Below, one piece after another: positions 10,806 to 20,985 of a stretch of 64,000 nt of DNA (position 1 is its first letter; each line of letters opens with the position of its first letter). The notes under the pieces are model-generated. The model saw only the letters and a list, made by a program, of their open reading frames with translations, searched no databases and was not told the origin of the DNA. The stretch comes from Notospermus geniculatus (taxonomy: Eukaryota; Nemertea; Pilidiophora; Heteronemertea; Lineidae). Position numbers and translations under genes: made by a program. The DNA is taken from positions 629,945-693,944 of the forward strand of contig NMRB01000055.1 in NCBI GenBank assembly GCA_002633025.1, given 5' to 3'.

Positions 10806-11652
10806 AAATTATGTGTTTCAGTTTCTGTAAATCACTTCTTTGAGTACTAGTTGCTCACTTGTTTCAGAATTAGAAAGACATTTGTTTCAAGACAAGAAAG
10901 TGTATTGTCTCAGCAAAAGCAAGTCCAGCACATACTGTACGGCCTTATTGTACCAAACTCAGCTCCCATTGGACCCTGCCCTGACCTTATACACCACAGA
11001 CCACCGTTATAACTACTCATAATATCATAACAATATGCCATAACTCATTATACACCAGAGATGAACCCTGGTCACCCTCACATTGAACTCTTATGTCATC
11101 TTGATCGCATGACGCACAATAGGACAGAAAGGAACTTCTGAGAAATCGTGTCATGCTCTCTTCAGTTGTACGCAATTCAAAAAGAAAGACTTGGGAAGAG
11201 GGTTTTTGAGGAGTGGTATTGATGAAGTCAACAATATCATTGGCTTGCATTAGGTGACACAGCTAACCACCCACTCTGAGAATATCAGAGGTTCTTTGCA
11301 CCCTTCATCATCGCACACAATGTGGTGACGGAGGGGGGAGCACTAAGAACCACTGATTACACAGGATAAACCATCAGCCCTACTAAAATCTCTCTTGGGC
11401 GCTCTAGTGTGTTTCTGGGTGTTCCAGGGTATCAGTGCTTCATGTAAGACATGTAAGACGGGCACAATTACGCTCGTGCCCTTGCGCACCCGCAAAATTG
11501 CACCGAGGAGAGCTCAACTGACTGGGCACTCGGCATCCTTGAAGTTCAGGCGCGAGTGTGAACAGCTCTCCTTCACAAGAGTGAACAGCTCTCCTCGAGC
11601 CTTTGAGGAGCTCAACTGATTAAGCTCCTGCAGATTTCAAATGTGAAGCACT

Positions 11653-11825
11653 GGGGTATTCTTGGGTGCTCTGGGGTAGACTGTTCCAAAATACCCATTG
11701 ACTAAAGGGTAAGGTGTTCTTGGGTATCTCTGGAGTACCCAGACACCCTAGAGATACCCTAGAACACCCTTCAGTCAATGGGTATTTTGGAACAGTCTAC
11801 CCAAGAACACCCAAGAACACCCTAA
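11653..11825. repeat. Fold-back element, unit B
   Basis: Counterpart of 2459-2631, with the same inverted arms around CTGTTCCAAAATACCCATTG and small differences near the loop and at the right end. Confidence 0.75.
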
Positions 11826-12487
11826 AGCACCCAAGAGATTTTTTTTAGTAACGGTGCATTGTCAGGAGATGAAACAAGGCAGGGACATCCTTTTTCGCCT
11901 AGACCTCTAAAAGCCTTAAAACTCTGACGAGGCTTTTGCCAGAACTCATCCAGTAGGCCTATGAAGCCTTTCTCTACACAGTCATATGCAGTGTCAAAAT
12001 CCAAATGCCATCAATGCTTGAGGCAAAAGTAATGTCATGTGTGAAAATGCAATAATCAATAAGAGAAGTATGTGACAGTATTGGGCCTCTACAGCTGTTA
12101 AAATCCAGTCTATCCTAACTTGGTGTATGGTGGCAGCCTCGCCAGAAAAGTCACAGGAACCGACGTAGTCCAATATCAGAAAATCAATACCACAAGGGGG
12201 CTTGATGGCCAGTTGGCATTTCAAACAGAAATATGGCTTCACACATTCAATTGACTTGCATAATGAAAAAAAAGCTGAGAGGCATGCGCAATTTGCTAAG
12301 TGAACACTTCCAGCTTTTGGTAGACACTTTACAAATGAAAGCCGGTACTCAAACTACCTCACAGCCTAAACACTGGGCTCAGAATTTGTAAACAGAGCAC
12401 CTAAGTATGAAAATGTCAGTAACATCTCATTGAGCATCAAGGCAAAACCTGTGCTGTGAAAGAGATTTGCCGTCCCATGAATCCAAA

Positions 12488-12708
12488 NNNNNNNNNNNNN
12501 NNNNNNNNNNNNNNNNNNNNNNNNNNNNNNNNNNNNNNNNNNNNNNNNNNNNNNNNNNNNNNNNNNNNNNNNNNNNNNNNNNNNNNNNNNNNNNNNNNNN
12601 NNNNNNNNNNNNNNNNNNNNNNNNNNNNNNNNNNNNNNNNNNNNNNNNNNNNNNNNNNNNNNNNNNNNNNNNNNNNNNNNNNNNNNNNNNNNNNNNNNNN
12701 NNNNNNNN
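12488..12708. other. Assembly gap (221 N)
   Basis: A run of N. The flanks align to 3297 and 4215 of unit A, so the true missing sequence is probably near 917 bp if unit B is collinear. Translated frames crossing it are meaningless. Confidence 0.97.
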
Positions 12709-13257
12709 TGTTCACCATCCAAATTTGGGAAGACAAGAGTCCTATCCTATTTCATAGTCTAGGCTAAGCCCAGGGTATCCTCTCCCATGATATAAGAAAT
12801 GCGAAAGAAAAGTGCCTTTTTTCATGGCTTTTGCTTTACCATGCTTTAGAGAACATATAGGCCTACTTGATAACAATGCTGTTGCAGACTTTCACACGTA
12901 TACAATGCCAGCCCATATAAGTTCAATTAATATCTCATCAACAACACATTATACCACTCAGCCATGCTATCATAGATTTGTATAACAGAATCATATAATA
13001 TACATCAATCAATATCTACATGTACCACAGCCTTGTTATTTGCCATATGTATTACTGTTGGATTTCTTACTTTTTCCACTCAGCATATCAAATTGCTGTT
13101 GCATTGCTCTTCACATTACTTTCAGCCAACAGAGAAACTAGAATTAAAACTGTAGAGAGATTTGTCCACAGTGCTCATCACATGGTTCCGAGGCATGGGA
13201 GTGGTTTTAGGGGAAGTGAGTTGATATTTTGAGACTAATTCTATTAAATTGATATGA

Positions 13258-13562
13258 GATATGGTGACAGGTTGATCAGCTGCCCTGTATAAGTTACAAG
13301 TGATAACACCCATAGATCTGTACAAGAAGATATGGTGAAACACAGTTGATCATTTATCACTGTCATGTACAAGTTATAAGTGGTAACACCCGTGTACAAG
13401 ATATGGGGACACAGTTGATCAACTTTCACAAACAAGTTATAAGTGGTAACACCCGTAGGTCTGTACAAGATATGGTGACACAATTGATCAACTTTCACAT
13501 ACAAGTTATAAGTGGTAACACCCATAGATATGTACAAGATATGGTGACACAGTTGATCAACT
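13258..13562. repeat. About 60-70-bp minisatellite, unit B
   Basis: Counterpart of 4798-5105 with the same ACAAGTTATAAGTGGTAACA core, one extra unit at its left end and fewer CATGC-containing units. Confidence 0.85.
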
Positions 13563-13585
13563 GCTGAGCAACTGCCATGTGCAAT

Positions 13586-13800
13586 GAGGGGGTCGCCACT
13601 TCTCCACGGAAAGATGTCGCTGCGACCATATCAGGCCTTTTCATTGTCTTCAGGACGTCATCTCTGTGGCAATGTGCGGTGCGAGCATGAAGCCACAACG
13701 TCACGGCAGTGTGACGTTGACATTCCGTACAACGTCACAGTGGAAAAGTGGATACGGTCGCAGCGCCATCAAATGTTAGAAAAAATTTGGCTACCTCCTC
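13586..13800. mobile_element. 215-bp MITE present only in unit B
   Basis: Ends are inverted GAGGGGGTCGCCA and TGGCTACCTCCTC. AT lies on both sides (13584-13585, 13801-13802), and unit A (near 5125) has the uninterrupted site GCAATTGATC. The inversion continues inward through a GGTCGCAGCG-type segment. A longer element with the same outer end and AT flank lies at 23494-23865. It is non-coding, and its superfamily is not known to me. Confidence 0.8.
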
Positions 13801-14002
13801 ATTGATCAACTGTCCATAATAATAAAGTGTCATGTTTGTCACCCATACCCACTGAGTTTTCAATACTGGTAGCAAGTTTACCGGAAGCTCTCATGGAGCA
13901 TATTACTATCATAATGTGACCACATGTCACTTCCAAAGACAGTTTGGTGACTGGACATTTCCAGGAGTCTGCTTTTAAAGTCGATAAAAAAAGGGAACAT
14001 AC

Positions 14003-14292
14003 CTGTTTTTCATTATCCTTGCCTTTCACTGAAGAAGGAGTGATGAGTCTCTCACAGTAACATCCCTCAAGCAACGCGACACCTGATGGTTTCGGAGTCG
14101 ACTCATTTTCATAATAGAATAGACAATTCTGATAAAGGGCGAACCACCGCAGTTGCCACTTGCCAGTGTCCGTGCTTTTCTTGTACAGGTATCCATTGAG
14201 TGTGTTCTCCTGGCGAGCCTTTGCAGCCAGATGCAGAAGCTGGTTCTCATTCAGGCGAATAGCTTTTTGCATGGTTGCAAATCAACTCACAG
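14003..14292 (-). CDS. RASGRF: Ras-GRF first coding exon, unit B
   Basis: A second copy of the exon at 5329-5618. The coding part runs from 14272 to 14003 and encodes the same 90 residues, with the same CAG/GTATGT donor and the same TTTGCAG acceptor 20 bases before the ATG. It specifies the start of the PH domain of a Ras exchange factor that acts at the plasma membrane downstream of calcium and receptor signals (family knowledge). The intact splice sites give no sign of a pseudogene. If the duplication is real, the gene has two interchangeable first coding exons; if it is an assembly effect, this is the other allele. Confidence 0.9.
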
Positions 14293-14324
14293 CTGCAAAG
14301 GAAAACAATGAGATGAGAATCAGA

Positions 14325-14490
14325 GCAAGCAAACCTTTGATATCTGCAAGCAAACCTTTGATATCTGCAAGCAAACCTTTGATATCTGCAAGCAAACCTT
14401 TGATATCAGCAAGACAACCTTTGATATCTGCAAGCAAACCTTTGATATCTGCAAGCAAACAATTGACATCAGCAAGACAACCTTTTTGGA
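14325..14490. repeat. 21-bp minisatellite next to the Ras-GRF exon, unit B
   Basis: About eight copies of CAAGCAAACCTTTGATATCTG, one more than at the matching place in unit A, immediately upstream of the Ras-GRF 3' splice site. Confidence 0.9.
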
Positions 14491-14844
14491 ACTGCTGTTC
14501 AGAAGTAGACCTTGGAAAGTCCTGAACCAGGCAAGGACACGGAGACTTGGAAGAAGAAAACAGGACCCTCGACTTTTGGCATTTGCAAATCTTTATTCCA
14601 AGCAATCCAATTTACAGGCCTGAGAATAAAAGGGACCCAATACAAAACTGCTTAATATTTAGAAAGGTTTCATAATCAGGAAAAGAAGGCAAGCCTGGAT
14701 AGGCATAACCTTAACTGACGACTTTAGGTATAGGCCTATAGGCCTAGGAAGTTACACAACATAACTTAATAAGGGAACAAGTACATGAACATCAAATTTT
14801 AAAAGAATTCTGTAGACCGTAAAGGAAGGTGACCCTATTCCACA

Positions 14845-15215
14845 ACAACTGCAAGCCAACCTTTGATATCTGCAAGCCAACCTTTGATATCTGCAAGCAA
14901 ACCTTTGATATCTGCAAGCAAACCTTTAATATCTACAGGGCAACCTCTAATATCTGCAAACCTGCAAGCCAACCTTGATACCTGCAAGCCAACTTTGATA
15001 TCTGCAAGCAAAGTTTGATATCTGCAAGCAAACCTTTGATAACTGCAAGCCAATTTGATATCTGCAAGCCATCATTTGATATCTGCAGGCCAACCTTGAT
15101 ATCTGCAATGAGCGAAGCTTTGATATCTGCAAGCAAACCTTTGATAACTGCAAGCCAATTTGATATCTGCAAGCCATCATTTGATATCTGCAGGCCAACC
15201 ATTGATATCCGGTGG
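14845..15215. repeat. Second 21-bp minisatellite array, unit B
   Basis: Same family as 6545-6830 but internally rearranged. A block ending TTTGATATCTGCAAGCCATC is present twice (about 15055-15085 and 15155-15185), a higher-order duplication absent from unit A. Confidence 0.88.
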
Positions 15216-16149
15216 GCAACCAGTAGAATATTTCCCTATGTTGTTCAGATAACATTGTTAGTGGATCACCCTGTCCAGAAACATACCAACACAGGTGGTC
15301 AATATTTAATATTTACTAAAAAGGGTTGATGGTGATGGAATTCCCAATGAAAGGGTTAATGACATTTAATCAATTATGCGTTGGATCCAATAACCATGCA
15401 GGGAAGTAGAGAAACACATATGGAGGCTACATACGTGTATGAAATGTAAATAAGGGCACTGTGCCCCAGGCTATGATGTAGAACACTGTTTGGTGTGCAA
15501 TTAATGCATTTATATCAAGTTTGTTAACAATGGCATTGAATAGGCCTACTTGTCAAGGTTACTTGCATGTGATATTAACAATTGCAATAACCAGCAACAG
15601 GAAAAGATGGAAAATTATTTAACTTGCCATTGTATTGTTGCATTTCAGTTGCAGAGCTGCAAAACCAAGCTGCTGTTAATCCATCTTTGGATACAGAATT
15701 CACCCTTGCCCAGATAAAAGGCCGATCAAGTAACAACATCCATCTAACACCCAGCAAAATAGAGTAAGACAATTTCTGAGACACGCTGTATGATGTATAA
15801 CTTCACCTGTCAGCTCACCCTTGGATAAACAGATCAGTGTTCCTCATAGTAGTGTGAATGTTAGCGCAAGTACCCAGACAATATTGTGCTACGTTATATT
15901 GCTACATTACCGGCAGATAATTGGCGATTGTTAGCTGGTCGATAAAGATAATAAGTAATGATTGTTGGGGCACAACATCACAATATGACGGACTTGAGTC
16001 GGACATGAATAATCCACTTGAGACAGTTGATGGCATTGATTTATCATTCCTATGATATCATTAACTTCACTCACTGATCCTTAAAGGTACATGATGAAAA
16101 GATCTAGTGAAATTAAAGGTGCATGCCAAAAATGGCGATACTTAAAGGT

Positions 16150-16550
16150 GAAGACTGAAAAGGTTTGGAGATATCAAATGTGCACACTAAAAAGGTCTGG
16201 TGATATCAAATGTGCATACTGAAAAGGTCTGGTGATATCAAATGTGCACACTGAAAAGGTCTGTGATATTAAAGGTGCACACTGAAAAGGTCTGGGGATA
16301 TTAAAGGTGCACACTGAAAAGGTGTGGTGATCAAAGGTGCACACTGAAAAGATCTGGGGCCGTATTCTAGAAGCTTCCTTAAGCCTAAGGTCTACCTTTA
16401 GCTATTGTTTGCAGGGTAGAATACAAAAGATTAAAGTGGACCTTAGAGTTAAGGAGGCTTCTAGAATACGGGCCCTGGTGATATCAAAGGTGTGCACTGA
16501 AAAGTTCTGGTGATTTGAAAGGAGCACACTCAAGGTTTGCTGAAAAGGTC
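16150..16550. repeat. About 31-bp minisatellite, unit B, split by a MITE
   Basis: Counterpart of 7735-8040 with the GGTGCACACTGAAAAGGTCT unit. It is interrupted at 16358-16474 by an inserted element. Confidence 0.88.
16358..16474. mobile_element. 117-bp MITE with CTGG target duplication, unit B only
   Basis: Ends are inverted GGCCGTATTCTAGAAGC and GCTTCTAGAATACGGGCC. CTGG flanks both sides (16354-16357, 16475-16478), while unit A has the empty site GATCTGGTGATATC near 7945. The arms share CCTTAA and TAGGTCTACCTTTA-like sequence, so the element can fold on itself. A relative sits at 26063-26168 with the same CTGG flank. Confidence 0.88.
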
Positions 16551-17350
16551 CAGTCTAGCCAAGCACACTGAAAAGGGCTCCTTAATGAGATTATCATCAT
16601 GAACTAGACATGGCAAGTGGCATGACCTATTCCTGCAACTAACCACTCAATGCCTCAATCATTTGGCCTCTTTTTCATTAGGCCTACAGCAGACCCTGGA
16701 CAAACTGCCACAATTATTTCACCACCAAATACAATTAAGGCTAATATTCTAGCAGAGGAGCAGGATGAATAAAAACAAAAGGTTTCTGTGTCAAATGATA
16801 AAAATAGCATTGTGCCTCTTTTGCTCCAACTGCTTCATAGGCCTACCGTACATAGGCCTATCACCAGCGACAACTTTACTGCTGTCATCATATTCAGGTA
16901 TGGTATAAACTCGCATATTTAAAAGAAAACCCCTTATCGCCTTCTCTCTATTTTCATGCCCTTATACAACCCATTTGTCCTCAACAGGGACCACACACAC
17001 AATTCGTCTTCACACCTAACGAAGCACAGAAGCACCTACCGCAACCCAACAGGTAGTCAGTCACCTGGCGATGGGAGAACCGAACGGGTATTACCATCAT
17101 CATTACACGGCGGCAAGCACGGCAGACGAGGCCGCGACATCGACATTAATCATTGGAAAAAATACAGCCAAAAGCAGCAAATCAACTCGTAATACGTACC
17201 TTATGAATGTTTCGTTTGTGTGTTACATCCCTGTATTTTTCCGTGCAAATAGATGCAAAGAACATAGGCCGCAAAGATCAAATCTGTTGTTATCAATATC
17301 GAATAGACCGACAGTTCCTTCAGCTCATTACATTTTCATTTCACCTGTGG

Positions 17351-17362
17351 CAGAGACGCTCA
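17351..17362. promoter_or_regulatory. NRF1-like palindrome (AGCGCATGCGTA)
   Basis: This is close to the NRF1 consensus TGCGCATGCGCA and lies in a CpG-richer stretch upstream of the leftward Ras-GRF exon of unit B. It could mark a promoter, but no transcript start can be seen. Confidence 0.25.
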
Positions 17363-18201
17363 GCGCATGCGTACATATCTGATATCGCTCTGCCTCATCA
17401 ACGGATGATTACCAGGTGATCAGCAGGATGTAGCCGTCCTGAGCTTTCCAGCGTCTGCGTCCCACTATCTTCGCGCTGATGGCGGTCGCTTGGCCACTGC
17501 GAAAGAGCTTCTCCAACGTTCCCTAATGCGAATGTCTGCTGGCCTGTCGAACTGAGCTGGCCTCTTCCCGCCTCGATGCTGATGCCATCTGGCGTATGCA
17601 GACGATACCGCAGGATGATCCTTAGATTTAGATGACTCGGCTCTAATATTGCCTTCCTTATGAAAAGTTACGACGGAAGAGACCCTGTTTTGAGAGGATC
17701 CTGCAGGATTGACCCGCTGGGAAAGAGAAGAGGATAGGGCAAGTGCGACCGCACCAACGCGGGAAAGCTTTGCCCCACCTCGCCGCACTGCTTCTTATGA
17801 ACAAAAGGAAAGCTTATTCTCCCTTTCGAGCACGTGGTTACGTCATGTGTAACTGGCCGCTATTGCCTTTGTTCGCAATTGAGAGATTCTTTGTTCTTAC
17901 TTCGGACATTTGACTATGAATGACTGGCAGACAAAAATGGTGAACTTTGCAGCGCGACGGCACAACGCGCGAACGCGGCAAAAGCTTTGTTCAGAAGCAG
18001 TGAAACGCGGCATTCGCAGCTTTGCGGCGTTCGCACTTTCTGCTGTGTAAACCGGCTTTTAGGGAGTTTGGCAAAATTGTGTAGCATGGCATTGAAGAGC
18101 CTGCTCCGATAGCAAATTTATGTCTTCTGGCTGAAGATGAAGAGGAAGAAATTGGCAAGAGTCAAATCCCAACGTGGTTATATGGATGACCTGTACAGTA
18201 A

Positions 18202-18235
18202 TACCAAAAATAGATAAGCTTATCTATTTTTGGTA
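18202..18235. repeat. Perfect 34-bp palindrome
   Basis: Arms of 17 bases meet without a loop at AAGCTT; each arm is TACCAAAAATAGATAAG. It lies inside the unit-B-only segment. It could extrude as a cruciform or mark a recombination junction. Confidence 0.85.
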
Positions 18236-20985
18236 ATACCAAAAACATGGCTTCTCATAGGGTGCCATCATCACTTTACCTGTCCTGGGGTGCTTGGTCC
18301 TGGGGTAGTGGAACTTGTTACGGTAAACTCAATCAAGGGTCAGGGAGCAAGACACCTTTGGGCTATGCATCCATTAGCTGAGTGGTTGCTGATGGGAATA
18401 GAACTGAAACCAGTCAATTCGTTGGTCTACATACATGCAGTACAGGTCCTAAAGCAGAATCATAGACAATTCAGCCCCAGGATTTTAGCTCCACCAAACA
18501 GCATAAGACTTCTCTGACCATGATGACTTAAGAATATGAAGATAATCTTATACGTCAAATGCCTTTATTCATCATTTTCGTGTAAAAATAAATACAAAAG
18601 CAATTTTTACAATATACATTTACATCTAAGGAAAGAGTCTTGGTTTCCTTCTTGCTCAGCGAATCCGAGATTCACAAAGCCAAGAGAACGGCTTCTTGTT
18701 GACTTGTAGACATATGGAGATGTGTTCAAATGAGGGTTTTCAAGGAAAAAATCACTGACTGAACAACATGGAGATGGAGCCAGGAATTTGTCAGTTTAAC
18801 TTTACCATTTCTTAGCTGCTTTTTTCCAAAGCAATTTCAGTTGCTGTACTTTCACATCAATAAACTGCACAGACAACTGGCAGCTTCTCCCATCAGCAGA
18901 TTAGTTCCATTACTTACCACAAGCTGGCTCTCATCAAAGTCTGAAGTTCAAAACTTTGATTTTTCCCTTGGAAACTGAATTATTGACAAAAAACGTTTTG
19001 GTATCTTAAAAAATTTTGAAATATGTATAAAAATTCCAATCACAGATCAATATTGTGCAAAAAAAATATAAATTTCCATCAGGAATACTTTGTACCATGT
19101 CTATTTTGAAATATTGTTTAAACAGAATTTGTGCAATTCGGCAAAAATTGACATTTTGGACTAGTATACTGTAGTGTGTGACTCTCGGTTCAGTGGATCT
19201 CAGATTTATTTCACAAAACACTTTCTGAAGTCACAATCCACAAACATTCATGAACTGACCACGAAGTCTTAGTGTTGTCAATTCAAAATTGTCAACATTT
19301 TGACGTTTTCCTCTTGTGTCTGTGGCTGCTAGTTCGTCCTCTAGTTTCTTTCTGTACCTCTTGCTCTTGAACAATCATGGCAAATAGCATTGCCATTGTT
19401 CACAGCAAACGTTTCTGAAACCCCTTGCAGATCCTGCATGCTGAGGAGAGCAACAGTCAATCACAGAAGCCATGGGACCATCACCTCTTCTCCTGGTTCC
19501 TACAAAGGGACTGAAATCATGGTCAGATCATGAATGCTTAAACCAACATGACCAAGTTACACCTAATTCAAAATACAGAAAAAAATTGGCAAAAAAATCA
19601 TTTTTCAAGGAAAACTGATATGAAAACAGAAGAAAAGGAATTGGTGCTGAAAACCGGTGGCACATTTGGCCCATACTGTGTAATAAAATACAAATATTAT
19701 TAATGATGACGCTATAATGAAATTGACAAGGTGCAACTTGGTAAATATCTCATCAAACTGCAAACTTTTAACAAGCATAAGACTGGCCACTGCCTACGTC
19801 AGAAAAGAAACAAAATGGTGGAGGCTGATACATACTTGATATCTACAATGATGTACATGTATATGATATATGTCTAGAGTGTGGGCAAAGTTAACCCAGC
19901 ACCCCCAGGGGTGATTCATCGGCAAAAAGTATAGGTTGAACGAATTACCCATGGGGCAATGTTTAGTGATGTTATCAAATAATATCAAACAGCTAACAAC
20001 AATTCCCAGCAATCATCACACGTTAGACATCTAAAGTAGGTAAGGTCATGACATATACATACTATAACCAGTCCCCTCCCCATGGCGAACCAGGAAAAGT
20101 GGTTCAAATGTGTCAAACCATTCACAGGAGACTCAAATACTGATATGTTCCGAATCAGATAAATCAAAATTTTATGATAAACATCAGAAATATAATCTAA
20201 ACCAGTGTAATCCCACCCTAAGCACAACCAAAATGCCAGTACATTATAGTTTATATAATGCATGTTGCTGTAGGTAATGTTAGGGTGGAATGCACAGTTA
20301 ACTGCAAATTCCATCATGTTACTGGCCAAATTCTTCACAGCGTTCACACTGTGGGACAAATTCTCAATGGGTGTGGTACCACCTGTCAAATCAGGTCCAA
20401 CATTTACTCAGCATCTGTCTGCAGAAATGCTGTAAGATGTGCAAAGCATCTACATCTCATAGGCCCTGATGTACCCCTACCAAGAACATGTCCATCACAG
20501 GCCCTTTGCACCCAGCACGTTGGCTGCAGGACCTGATATACAAAAGTAGTTCTTAGATGGAGGTTACCCCTTCATCAGTAGGACAACAAGAATTTGCCCA
20601 GCAGTGTTTTCAGAAGCTTTCAATCACACAACCCTCACGGACAACCAACAAGACATACATGTAGCCCCATTTTGATATTCTGCCGAGCATAAAGCAATAG
20701 CACTCCTCACTATACATCACGTTAGACTTGTTTGAAATGCACAACCAACTTTGGTCAAATGGGTTGTCTTTGGCCTAAAGCACAAAATAACAATAGTTTT
20801 AGGATATCTTCCATGTCAATTTCAACACATTTTCTGAACTCTAAACAACAGTCGACTGAACACACTGGAATGCTATTCCTTTATGAGTCTATCATCCACA
20901 AAATCAAAGGCCAGCAAAATGGCATTCACAGCATTTTCACAAGTTTGAGCTGGGTTGCCTTGAAATCGAAATGATGACATAACTA

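Larger units (their letters stand above)
17260..20150. other. 2.9-kb segment present only in unit B
   Basis: Unit A joins directly across it (9151/9155). The ends read GAACATA and TATGTTC, a 7-bp inverted match that may be chance. The left third (17330-18060) is CpG-rich and holds degenerate inverted copies of an AAAGTGCGAACGCCGCAAAG-like sequence near 17745 and 18010, like a decayed transposon. A plus-strand frame at about 17420-17540 (SHYLRADGGRLATAKELLQR) and an antisense open frame at 17465-17788 look compositionally coding but match nothing I know. 18600-20150 is A+T-rich with no recognised gene. Confidence 0.7.
9999..20985. repeat. Unit B of the large head-to-tail duplicated block
   Basis: Counterpart of 587-9998 in the same order and orientation. 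It carries its own insertions at 13586-13800, 16358-16474 and 17260-20150, and an assembly gap. It ends at ATGACATAACTA (20985), after which the two sequences part. See unit A for the two explanations. Confidence 0.93.

Noticed and set aside
12366-12767. Open frames around 12.4-12.8 kb
   Set aside because: They run through N bases and have no meaning.
17465-17788. 107-codon basic minus-strand open frame
   Set aside because: It is CpG-rich, antisense to another open stretch and present only in unit B. No family match or splice signals, so it is kept only as a remark in the segment entry.
19985-20389. 134-codon minus-strand open frame with IENLSHSVNAVKNLASNMM
   Set aside because: The copy in unit A stops soon after the shared part and the rest is not conserved. 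I recognise no domain.
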